DNA of 64,000 bases from SIG622 sp045604705. GTDB taxonomy: Bacteria; Bacillota; Clostridia; Oscillospirales; CAG-382. A program made the position numbers and the translations under genes. This document shows, in pieces, positions 44,700-52,434 of this stretch (the first letter of the stretch is position 1; every line of letters starts with the position of its first letter). The notes under the pieces were generated by a model. That model had not been told where the DNA came from. It saw only the letters and a program-made list of their open reading frames with translations, and made no database searches. The DNA is taken from positions 1 through 64,000 of the forward strand of contig JAZUOO010000021.1 of the NCBI GenBank assembly GCA_045604705.1. Direction: 5' to 3'.

Positions 44700-46430
44700 T
44701 TATAATTTTTCTGCTTCTTTCTCAAGTGCTCGGTAATCTACTTTACCGATCGGGGTTAATGGCATTTTTTCAATAAAGATAAAATCTACCGGTTGAACAT
44801 ACTCAGGCAGCTCATTTTTACACAGTTCAAATAATTCGTTTTTTGCTACATCAGCATTACTTCCATCTTTCAGAACGGCAAAAACTATTGGCAGGTGTCC
44901 TTGCACGTGATCTTTATCAACCGTACCCACTGCACAACAAGTTTCTATTGCTTTGTGCATTGAAACAACATCCTCGATAAACGGGGGAAAGACCTTAAAT
45001 CCGTCGTATCGGATAATCATTCTTTTAAAACGACCGTTGATGTAGATACAGCCATCTTCATCAACATAACCTAAGTCGCCCGAATGAATCCACATTTTGC
45101 CATCTGAGTGCTTTTTGATTACTTTATCAGTTTCTTCTTGCTTTCCATAATATCCCGTCATCATAGTGGGTGTGCAAATACACATCTCACCGGATTCTCC
45201 AAACGGCAGTTCTTTACCACTTTCGGTATCAAAAGCTGCAACGATGGTTTGTGCGAAAGGAATACCCGCACTACCGGGTTTGTTGATTTCCTCAAAAGCA
45301 AAAGTAGCCGTTGCGCTTGCTTCTGTCATACTATAGCCTTTGCTGAGGTGAATGTTGGCATTGTGTTCTGCAAAAAAGGAATTGACTTTCTTTTCAAATT
45401 CAACTAGCGCCTTATCGCCGCCAACGAGTACAACCTTGATGCAAGAAAGATCTTTGCCTTTGATCTTAGGCTCATCCATCAGTCCTTCAAAATATGTAGG
45501 CACACCCATTATGCCTGCAGGTTGATACTTGAGAATCAAATCTGCAAAATCTTTTGGATCGAACTTAGGAATAATGATAGACTCCCAACCGTGTGTCAAA
45601 GCGATATGAATACCCAAAACCATACCGTATGCAATAAACGGCGGCATAATATTTAAGAAGCGATCTTGACGTTCTAATCGCAAAGGAGAATTTTTAATTT
45701 GCTCTGCTGAAGAATTAAAATTATCGTTGGTTAGCATAACGCCTTTAGGCAGACCTGTTGTTCCACCGGTATGTTCAATTACGCAGCACTTATTAGGCTG
45801 ATATTCGGCAACTGCATAGGTCAAATCTTGCCCATTGGCAATCATATCCGTCCAAAGAATACAATTGCTTCCGAACTTAGGTACATTACCTTTTAATTTG
45901 TTTACAACGTTAAAAATGAACTTTTTAGGCTGCGGTAAGGAGTCTGCGGGAGATGTAATGATAATCTTTTTGACAGCAGTTCCGTTAATAGCTTTTTCGA
46001 TTTTAGGGTATGCAATGTCAATACACAAAACATAGTTTGCATCAACTTCCACAATGTACTCTTTGATACCTTCTGTGCTTGTTCTCGGATCTACCATATT
46101 AGCAACAGCACCTATATGGTTCAAGGCATAAACCGCATAGATTGTTTCAGGAGTTGTAACTGTTGCCATAACAACAATATCATCTTTCTTTATGCCAATA
46201 GATGTAAACGCTTTTGCCGCTTTCTCTATATTCTCAAATATTTCCTGAAACGAGATTTTACGGTCAAAATATCGAAGTGCAATATCGTTGAGATGCTCTT
46301 TATTGCTATCTTGAAGATACTCGAATATCGTACACTCAGGCATCGTAGCATTTATGGCTTCATCTGAGTAATATTTCAACCAAGGTTTATCAATAGACGG
46401 ATAACCCGTCAGTTTCTTTTCTGTTGGCAT
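44700..46430 (-). CDS. AMP-forming acyl/aryl ligase (ANL family), copy 2
   Basis: A 576-residue paralogue of copy 1. The P-loop is IEHTGGTTGLPKGVMLT, followed by LSKGYSMTEASATATF, WIHSGDLGYVDEDGCI, and the catalytic lysine in MPLTPIGKVDYRALEKE. The adenylation fold is complete, so it should be active. The 5' region closely matches copy 1 at DNA level, which points to tandem duplication. The ribosome site AAGGAG overlaps the stop of copy 3. Specificity residues cannot be read reliably by eye. Confidence 0.88.
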   Translation of the reverse strand: MPTEKKLTGYPSIDKPWLKYYSDEAINATMPECTIFEYLQDSNKEHLNDIALRYFDRKISFQEIFENIEKAAKAFTSIGIKKDDIVVMATVTTPETIYAVYALNHIGAVANMVDPRTSTEGIKEYIVEVDANYVLCIDIAYPKIEKAINGTAVKKIIITSPADSLPQPKKFIFNVVNKLKGNVPKFGSNCILWTDMIANGQDLTYAVAEYQPNKCCVIEHTGGTTGLPKGVMLTNDNFNSSAEQIKNSPLRLERQDRFLNIMPPFIAYGMVLGIHIALTHGWESIIIPKFDPKDFADLILKYQPAGIMGVPTYFEGLMDEPKIKGKDLSCIKVVLVGGDKALVEFEKKVNSFFAEHNANIHLSKGYSMTEASATATFAFEEINKPGSAGIPFAQTIVAAFDTESGKELPFGESGEMCICTPTMMTGYYGKQEETDKVIKKHSDGKMWIHSGDLGYVDEDGCIYINGRFKRMIIRYDGFKVFPPFIEDVVSMHKAIETCCAVGTVDKDHVQGHLPIVFAVLKDGSNADVAKNELFELCKNELPEYVQPVDFIFIEKMPLTPIGKVDYRALEKEAEKL

Positions 46431-46442
46431 AATTTTGCTCCT

Positions 46443-48188
46443 TTATAATTCAATCAAATCGTCGATATCGCCTTTAATGAACTTAATATCTCTTTTGCCG
46501 GAGTGCGCACTTGGAAAACCATCCCACACGCAGAAACTATGCGGTACAGCTTCAGGCTGCTTCATAACTTTCTCAACAACCTTTTGAATTTCGGCAAAAT
46601 ACTCCATCTGTTTTTCAGGGGTTTGCTTTAAGACAACATTAGTTTCATTTTCCCAAACAATGTGAGCAACCAATTTGTCTTGATATTCCGGATGTGTTTG
46701 AATCTCACACAGTTTTACTTTTTCAAAGGTCAAAATTGCTCTCTCAATATCAAAATTATAAATCTGTTTGCCTTCAATTACGGAATAATCAGATTTTCTT
46801 CCTAATACAACAAGGCTACCGTCCTTATTCATATAGCCAATGTCACCTGTTTTGCTCCACCGTTCACCATTTTCGTCAACATAGAAAAACTCATTAGTGG
46901 CATCAGGATTATTGAAATACTCAATCATACCAATTTCGGTTTTAACCAAAATGTTACCACGCTCACCGTATTTCAACTCTTTAAAGTTATCGTCAAAAAT
47001 AGCAACAGTAGTAATATCGGGAAGAGGAATGCCCGATGCGGTGTTTGAAAATTTATGTGATGTTATATCCGTTGTTACGGTTGCACCGCACTCACATTCA
47101 CCGTAACCATTGAGCAATCTAGCATTTGAACCATGAGTTTTGAACACGCTCTCAATGTTTGCTATATCCTTTTCTGTCAGCGGTTCTCCACCTTCAACAG
47201 GGTATTTCAAGAAAGCCAATGACTTGCCTTTAAGCAATTTTAAACTCTTCTCAAAAGTAAAACCTTGATACATCGAGGTATTGGTTAATATGTATTCGGG
47301 TTTGAACTTTAAAACATTTTTCACGAATATGGTGTGGTCAAACCTTGGGTCAATACAAACCCTAACACCAAACGAAAGAGGAAAGTTAATACCTAAGCTA
47401 AGTCCTGTAGAGTGCCAAGGCGGGATGTTTTGATAAACCTTTTGTTTCCTTGAAGTGTCAAAGCCTGAATTGCCATAAGCATTGATTAATTTTTGGAAAC
47501 TATCAACTGACAACACGATTCCCTTGGATGCACCTGTTGTACCGCTTGAATAAACCATTGCCTGTGCTTTTTGAGGCTCGTAAGAATCAGCAGTTACATC
47601 GTTTTGGCAAGCTCCATTCTTGATAAAGGTTTTCCATGCAACTTCGTTGGTGCTATTGTTGATTTTGTACTTTGGTGTTACAAATCGCAAAACCGAAGAG
47701 TTCATCATTGGCAAAACAATAACTTTTTTGTCGCTGTCTTTATTAAGAGATTCCTTGAACTTTGGCAAGAACTTATCCACTATAATGATAAGTTTGCTTT
47801 TGCATTCATCAATACGAGCCATAAGTTCTTCGGGAGTGTAGAAAGGCGAAATCACGTTGGCAACCGCACCGATTTTGCTGATAGCATAGAAAGCATAAAT
47901 TACTTCAGGTGTGGTAGTTGAGCAAATAGTTACATAATCGCCCTTCTTTACACCATATGCTACCATTGACTTGGCAACAATATCGGTATTCTTTATTAGT
48001 TCGCCAAAACTGATCTTTGCCCCGAAATATTCAAGGGCGATTTCGCTCGGATAATTAGCATTGTTTTTTATTAGCCCTTGATACGGGGTCGTGTTTAAGA
48101 AAATACTACGCTTTTCTACACCCTCATAAAAGCGTTCCCAAGGTTTGTCTATTGAAGGATAACCCGTCAAATTCTTTTCTTTAGGCAT
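46443..48188 (-). CDS. AMP-forming acyl/aryl ligase (ANL family), copy 3
   Basis: A 581-residue member, first of the three to be transcribed and more diverged from the other two. The P-loop is MVYSSGTTGASKGIVLS; LLNGYGECECGATVTT stands in the place of the usual YGxTE; the hinge region is WSKTGDIGYMNKDG; the C-terminal lysine is in SAHSGKRDIKFIKG. The N-terminus repeats the LTGYPSIDKPWERFYEG signature. The YGECE variant suggests a different acid substrate from copies 1 and 2. It lies 12 bp from copy 2 and 12 bp after the small membrane protein gene, so all are one operon. Confidence 0.87.
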   Translation of the reverse strand: MPKEKNLTGYPSIDKPWERFYEGVEKRSIFLNTTPYQGLIKNNANYPSEIALEYFGAKISFGELIKNTDIVAKSMVAYGVKKGDYVTICSTTTPEVIYAFYAISKIGAVANVISPFYTPEELMARIDECKSKLIIIVDKFLPKFKESLNKDSDKKVIVLPMMNSSVLRFVTPKYKINNSTNEVAWKTFIKNGACQNDVTADSYEPQKAQAMVYSSGTTGASKGIVLSVDSFQKLINAYGNSGFDTSRKQKVYQNIPPWHSTGLSLGINFPLSFGVRVCIDPRFDHTIFVKNVLKFKPEYILTNTSMYQGFTFEKSLKLLKGKSLAFLKYPVEGGEPLTEKDIANIESVFKTHGSNARLLNGYGECECGATVTTDITSHKFSNTASGIPLPDITTVAIFDDNFKELKYGERGNILVKTEIGMIEYFNNPDATNEFFYVDENGERWSKTGDIGYMNKDGSLVVLGRKSDYSVIEGKQIYNFDIERAILTFEKVKLCEIQTHPEYQDKLVAHIVWENETNVVLKQTPEKQMEYFAEIQKVVEKVMKQPEAVPHSFCVWDGFPSAHSGKRDIKFIKGDIDDLIEL

Positions 48189-48199
48189 AATTTTGCTCC

Positions 48200-48706
48200 T
48201 TATATCTTATAATCTTTGTTTGCTAAAAAGTAGCGCGGATATACAAGCGTCTTACTAACGGTATGTTTTTTCTTAGAATGACCATTGTGATAAATAACGG
48301 TGATTTCAACATTGTATAAAGCTGTCAAAACTTTGTCACGATTTCTTTGGCACTTGGGGTATATAGCGCAAAGCACAACTTCATCCGATGGCATGAGGTC
48401 TCGTCCTGCAATTTCTAAGGAATATCCTTTCCAGTATTGATTAAGTTTGGGCATAAATGTGATTAGGTTGTTTCGCATTTCCCCATTCTTTTTGACCTGT
48501 ATGGAATCAATAATCAAAATTCCCGAACCGCGATTTGCAATAACGACAGCAAGGTTGTCATTGTGGTATCGTTCAATTATTTTGCATTGAGGTATAGCAT
48601 CCTTGCGTCTATGGTGTTCTTCAAACAAAAAGTAGCCCATCGCAGAACAAAATGTTGCGCATGCTACGATTAGAGTAAGTAAGTCAATAAGTACGGATGT
48701 TTCCAT
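48200..48706 (-). CDS. Membrane-anchored protein of the ligase operon
   Basis: A 168-residue protein with one N-terminal transmembrane helix (VLIDLLTLIVACATFCSAMGYFL, given in part), a basic EEHHRRKD segment and a predicted beta-sandwich (LAVVIANRGSGILIIDSIQV, YNVEITVIYHNGHSKKKHTV). I do not recognise the family. The strand pattern resembles small Ig-like domains. The start at 48706 follows GGAGGTAAAT; a start at 48727 would overlap the upstream gene without a ribosome site. Its place between the acyltransferase and the ligases implies a shared pathway, perhaps as a membrane scaffold. Confidence 0.6.
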   Translation of the reverse strand: METSVLIDLLTLIVACATFCSAMGYFLFEEHHRRKDAIPQCKIIERYHNDNLAVVIANRGSGILIIDSIQVKKNGEMRNNLITFMPKLNQYWKGYSLEIAGRDLMPSDEVVLCAIYPKCQRNRDKVLTALYNVEITVIYHNGHSKKKHTVSKTLVYPRYFLANKDYKI

Positions 48707-48723
48707 ATTTACCTCCATAAAAT

Positions 48724-49557
48724 TCATTTCAATCTCTTATTAAACAAAAATGCATTTTGCGTTGTAGGGTGGATAGCGCTTAAATGAGCAAAAGCATCAT
48801 TATAATTTACCAACTTCGGAAGGCGATAAATGCAAGATTCTTCGTAATTCCAATCAAGTGGTGGGTAATCACGAACAACTTGGAACATCAAATTTCGCTC
48901 TTTTTCTAAGTCCCAAAAAGCACGATTTACTTGATTGCGGGAAATGAAATCCCACCGCAAGGTTGACATTGCATCGCGTAGAGCGACGATACCTTGTTGC
49001 TTGCTTATGAAGGTTTCTGCGTTCAGGGGTTCCCCGAAACGAACTTTGCAGATCTTTCGCTCTCTATCATAATCAAGTACCATAGGAATAATCTGTACTT
49101 TTGTCCGTTGTGCGACTTCTATAATGCCCCACCGCATAGGGAGCATTAACAAATTATCCGTCAAATTCCAAGTGGCTTCAGGAAACCACAGAATTGGGAT
49201 ACCTTTCTTTAAGTACGCAACAATACGTTCCTTTGAAAGAGCAGAGCTTTCCTTGCTTTTTCTATCTACCCATATTGCACCGGTAAGAAAGAAAAAGATC
49301 TTATCCACAAAAGCAAGATTTTGCTTTCCAATTAATGTGTAACAATGCTGCTTTACTGCTCTGAGTGCAAGCGGGGTATCCGAGAAAGCTGAGTGATTGC
49401 AGGCAAAAATAATTGGATTGTCCGAATTTGCGATATAATCATTTTCGATTATAATTTTGTATTTAACTTTAGTTTTGCTTAGCAACATAGTTACAGGATA
49501 AAACATAGCTCGTAACCATATTGCAAAAACAGAATCTGTGAGTCTCTTATTTTTCAT
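48724..49557 (-). CDS. PlsC-like 1-acylglycerol-phosphate acyltransferase family protein
   Basis: A 277-residue membrane-associated acyltransferase. The catalytic HX4D box is NHSAFSD (His55, Asp60), the GA-x-FIDR-like block is TGAIWVDRKS, and the substrate-binding FPEG block appears as FPEATWN. The N-terminus has a hydrophobic helix (VFAIWLRAMFYPVTMLL). Relatives acylate lysophospholipids or other hydroxyl or amine acceptors with acyl-CoA or acyl-carrier substrates. It is the first full gene of the operon under the invertible promoter and would be a natural consumer of acyl groups activated by the ligases. Confidence 0.88.
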   Translation of the reverse strand: MKNKRLTDSVFAIWLRAMFYPVTMLLSKTKVKYKIIIENDYIANSDNPIIFACNHSAFSDTPLALRAVKQHCYTLIGKQNLAFVDKIFFFLTGAIWVDRKSKESSALSKERIVAYLKKGIPILWFPEATWNLTDNLLMLPMRWGIIEVAQRTKVQIIPMVLDYDRERKICKVRFGEPLNAETFISKQQGIVALRDAMSTLRWDFISRNQVNRAFWDLEKERNLMFQVVRDYPPLDWNYEESCIYRLPKLVNYNDAFAHLSAIHPTTQNAFLFNKRLK

Positions 49558-49627
49558 AGAGTTTTCCTCGTTTCAATCTCTTATTAAATAAAAATGCATT
49601 TTGCATTGTGGAGCTGATGGTATTCAT
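49547..49627 (-). CDS. 26-codon leader ORF made from a duplicated PlsC 3' end
   Basis: An ATG at 49627, eight bases after GGAG, opens MNTISSTMQNAFLFNKRLK and ends inside the start of the acyltransferase gene, overlapping it by 11 bases. Bases 49571-49609 repeat the 3' end of that same gene (48728-48766) with two differences. It lies in the leader transcribed from the invertible promoter and may couple translation into the acyltransferase gene, or it may simply be a relic. Confidence 0.5.
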   Translation of the reverse strand: MNTISSTMQNAFLFNKRLKRGKLYEK

Positions 49628-49646
49628 ATTTCAGACTCCAAGTACC

Positions 49647-49903
49647 ACATAATATCGATTATGTGGTATATGTATAAAATTACCATTTTAACATACATAT
49701 ACTATTATATATAGTATCATAAATGGTGTTTTTTGTCAATGATTTGACCAAATTATAAACGTTTCGACTATGTAGATTTACAGCCAAGACATACTTCTAA
49801 AAGACCAACAACAAATCTAAATGTTTTTGGTCTTCTTTGCATGCAAATATTATAAGTAAAATTCAGCAGAATTACGGCATATACCACATAATCGATATTA
49901 TGT
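49647..49903. promoter_or_regulatory. Invertible promoter segment flanked by 26-bp inverted repeats
   Basis: Perfect 26-bp inverted repeats at 49647-49672 and 49878-49903 enclose 205 bp. Each repeat contains a symmetrical recombinase-type core ACATAAT-ATCG-ATTATGT; the left copy extends to a 26-bp palindrome. The segment holds a consensus promoter directed at the acyltransferase/ligase operon and a hairpin AAGACCAA (49801-49808) / TTGGTCTT (49827-49834). The right repeat overlaps the stop codon of a tyrosine recombinase gene. This is the standard layout of a phase-variable promoter; in this orientation the operon should be on. Confidence 0.85.
49711..49739 (-). promoter_or_regulatory. Operon promoter inside the invertible segment
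   Basis: Minus strand TTGACA (49739-49734), 17-bp spacer, TACTAT (49716-49711). The -10 lies in a palindromic AT-rich patch (ATACTA...TAGTAT). The transcript would start near 49704, cross the left repeat (able to fold as an RNA hairpin) and reach the acyltransferase gene. After inversion the promoter would face the 3' end of the recombinase gene. Confidence 0.8.
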
Positions 49904-50743
49904 AATGTACTTAATTAGCCCTAATTGCTCTACTTGCCTCTTATGCACTTCACCAGTTTCCATCGTATAAATCCTCGTTGTATTCACACTTGAATGTCCG
50001 AGGATATCGGCAAGTCTTACAATGTCTTTCTGGAGCGAATAATAAGTGCGAGCGAAAAGATGGCGAAGGTTGTGTGGGAACACTTTATCCTTTGAAACCC
50101 CAGCGGATTCGCAAAGCTTTTTCATATCAGACCATATATTGCTTCTGTCAAGCGGTTTGCCTGTTCGGGATACGAACACGGAGCCGCTTGATATTTTTTG
50201 CTCTCGAATATATCTTGTGAGAACTTTGCACAGTGCTTTGGGTAAGAACACCTGACGCAGTTTGCCTTTGCAGTTGATACTTGCAATGCCTGTGTTCACA
50301 GCGGCAACAGTTATGAAACGAAGCTCGGACACACGAATACCTGTTGAGCATATAGTCTGCATCAGTAGGTAAAGCCGTTCATTCTTTTTTGACTTCGCCG
50401 CATCGAGAAGTCTTTCGTATTCCGCTTTTGTAAGCTCCTTTTCTTTTGAAGCAAATATTTGTTTCTGTATTTTCAAAGATTTAACCTTACAGTCGTACCA
50501 TTCATTGTAGGTAAAAAAGCTGTTGAGGGATGAAAGGACTGAATTAACACTAGCGGGCTTGTAGTTTTCTACAAGGTATGCCTTATATTCGAGAACTGTC
50601 TGTTTATTCACCTCTCTGCCGCAGAGCCAAGCGAGAAAAGCACATATATCACGGATATACTTTTCAAGCGTAGCATCGCTCTTTTCTTCGTTTATCAGAT
50701 AATTTTTAAAGTTTTTAATAAGTTTTTCAGTGATTTTTTTCAT
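49898..50743 (-). CDS. Tyrosine recombinase (XerC/D-like), probable invertase
   Basis: A 281-residue tyrosine recombinase with an N-terminal SAM-like core-binding domain (about 5-85) and a complete catalytic set: Arg137 (TGIRVSELR), Lys near 160, His224 and Arg227 (PHNLRHLF), His250 (LGHSS) and Tyr259 (TRIYTME). The size fits stand-alone invertases and Xer proteins rather than element integrases. Its stop codon lies inside one of the inverted repeats at 49878-49903, so it almost certainly acts on them. The start follows AAAGGAG. Confidence 0.9.
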   Translation of the reverse strand: MKKITEKLIKNFKNYLINEEKSDATLEKYIRDICAFLAWLCGREVNKQTVLEYKAYLVENYKPASVNSVLSSLNSFFTYNEWYDCKVKSLKIQKQIFASKEKELTKAEYERLLDAAKSKKNERLYLLMQTICSTGIRVSELRFITVAAVNTGIASINCKGKLRQVFLPKALCKVLTRYIREQKISSGSVFVSRTGKPLDRSNIWSDMKKLCESAGVSKDKVFPHNLRHLFARTYYSLQKDIVRLADILGHSSVNTTRIYTMETGEVHKRQVEQLGLIKYIT

Positions 50744-50859
50744 TATTTGACAACTCCTTTGTTTTGGTTTACTGTATATATTTTACCATATCACAAAGCT
50801 CTCATTCTAAACTGTGGTCATGAGTTGTCAATGATTTACATTATTATGTTGATTTCGTA

Positions 50860-51675
50860 TTAAAAATTCAAGTCATGCCTAACCTCTGCCTCATAGTAGT
50901 TATCAATAGTTGACGGAGCGTTAAAAAGGCTTGCAAGGAGATACTGTCTTATGTTTCGTATTTTGGTAGAGTTCTTTTTTAGACAGTCGAGGACATACTC
51001 GATATGCTCTGAGCGAAGTTTTAGAAGTTTATCCTTTACAAACTTTCTTGCATATTCATTGCCCGATATACGAACAGTTTCGGTTGTGCCGGAGACTGTT
51101 TCAGCGAGGATATCCACAATTTCGTCAAGCTGTTCTTTGCGGTGATTTTTACAAAGGTAATTGTACTCTATATTTTCCTTTATCGCTTCACGGTTATGCT
51201 CGACATCATTTACGGCAGGGATAGGATATGATTCGATACTTGATACATCAGTAATTGATGAATCAGTATTTGATATATTAGTATTTAATTGCGTTGGATT
51301 TTCCAACATAGGCTTTTCCAATGTAGGTTTGTCCAGCATTGGATTTTCCAACGTAGGTTTTTCCAATGTAGGCTGGGTAGTCTGCGGACACTCGTAAATA
51401 ACATATTCATTTCCCGAAAGCTGTCCCTTTGAGTTTCTCGCTCGACCTCTTACTATGTAGCCTTCTCGCTCAAGCTCTCTAACAGCCTCTCTGATGGCGT
51501 CAATTCCTTCTTTGTTGATGTAGGCAAGTCCTTTTAATGAGAAGTCCCAATCGTCGTTTAAGGACAGCATTTGCGACAACAATCCCTTTGCTTTAAGCGA
51601 CAGATTTTTATTCCTCAAATGGTGGTTTGACATTACCGTATAATCTTTTGTTTTTTCTATCCTGAATACAGACAA
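50860..51675 (-). CDS. Replication-initiator-like HTH protein (DUF6017 type)
   Basis: A 271-residue protein of the type found near integrases in Clostridia elements. The N-terminal winged helix contains NHHLRNKNLSLKAKGLLSQM and LAYINKEGIDAIREAVRELE. A linker has a five-residue tandem repeat (PTLEK, PTLEN, PMLDK, PTLEK, PMLEN). The C-terminal helical domain holds LDEIVDILAETVSG and IRQYLLASLFNAP. It starts at TTG ten bases after GGAGG. The probable role is replication or maintenance of the excised element. DNA for the repeat is at about 51290-51370. Confidence 0.75.
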   Translation of the reverse strand: MSVFRIEKTKDYTVMSNHHLRNKNLSLKAKGLLSQMLSLNDDWDFSLKGLAYINKEGIDAIREAVRELEREGYIVRGRARNSKGQLSGNEYVIYECPQTTQPTLEKPTLENPMLDKPTLEKPMLENPTQLNTNISNTDSSITDVSSIESYPIPAVNDVEHNREAIKENIEYNYLCKNHRKEQLDEIVDILAETVSGTTETVRISGNEYARKFVKDKLLKLRSEHIEYVLDCLKKNSTKIRNIRQYLLASLFNAPSTIDNYYEAEVRHDLNF

Positions 51676-51782
51676 ATAATTATCGCCTCCTTACTAACTC
51701 CAATGCTTTGTATGTTTAACTGTAACACCTCGAAACCTCAAATTGCACAAGCACAACTTCGCTCTCTTTTTTCTCCAAGGCA

Positions 51783-51890
51783 TCACCGATACTTGTTCTC
51801 ATGTGGAGCTTTTTCGTACTGTTTTACCTCTGCGTAGGTGCAACCACAATTCTTGCAAGGGGATATGCCCCGAACCTCAAAATCGCACAT
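51783..51890 (-). CDS. Possible 35-aa Cys-rich small protein
   Basis: An ORF from ATG at 51890 encodes 35 residues with a compact cysteine cluster (SPCKNCGCTYAEVKQY). The spacing suggests a small zinc-binding peptide. The nearest GGAGG is 16 bases upstream, too far for a normal ribosome site, so expression is doubtful. It is the only coding-like item in the 405-bp stretch 51676-52080. Confidence 0.3.
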   Translation of the reverse strand: MCDFEVRGISPCKNCGCTYAEVKQYEKAPHENKYR

Positions 51891-52080
51891 ATTTTGAGCC
51901 GATTTCTCCTCCCTCCGCAGTACCCTCCGACCAACTTGATTTTTTGAAAAATTCTAAGGTCTAAAACCCCTGATATACAAGGCTTTTCGGGGTGTCAGGA
52001 CCAGGAGAAATTGACTTTTTTATATAGCTTCAAAAACACATTTCAAAAAAGTACTTTTCTCCTGGTCTTTTGCTTAAATT

Positions 52081-52434
52081 TCAAGAACAAATATGTATAT
52101 CTATCACGGCTTTGCAATCACAATTTAAGTACTTACGTGCCTTCTCAAATGCTCGTAAATTATCCTTTTTATCGTGCTTGTAAAAACCATAGAGAAGTAC
52201 AATATCTTTATCCGAAAGTGTAAACAAAATCCTTGCCATATTGCCTGATGCCTTTGCTCGGAGCTCATACAGATCGTTGTATTTGCCGATTGAAACGTGT
52301 TTTACATAGGGTTCTGTCAGCGGATTTTTGTCGTCAGCAAGATACATAAGCACAAAGCCGATTTTCTTTCTTGTCTTATCGTCGGCTTCTTTCAAAAACT
52401 CCTTGACTGCATTACTCGCAAATATCTTTCTCAT
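52081..52434 (-). CDS. RelE/HigB-like toxin family protein
   Basis: A 117-residue protein of the phage-derived Gp49/HigB-like RelE superfamily: VKEFLKEADDKTRKKIGFVL, then a core KHVSIGKYNDLYELRAK, ARILFTLSDKDIVLLYGFYKH and DNLRAFEKARKYL. Such toxins cleave translated mRNA and are neutralised by a partner HTH antitoxin. No antitoxin gene follows in the 400 bp downstream. ATG at 52434 is chosen for its GAGGAGG site and overlaps the integrase 3' end by 23 bp, so it is co-translated with the integrase. Confidence 0.78.
   Translation of the reverse strand: MRKIFASNAVKEFLKEADDKTRKKIGFVLMYLADDKNPLTEPYVKHVSIGKYNDLYELRAKASGNMARILFTLSDKDIVLLYGFYKHDKKDNLRAFEKARKYLNCDCKAVIDIHICS

Noticed and set aside
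49701..49720. AT palindrome around the invertible -10 as a separate regulator site
   Set aside because: It is explained by the symmetrical -10 region (TACTAT... ATAGTA), and nothing independent supports an operator.
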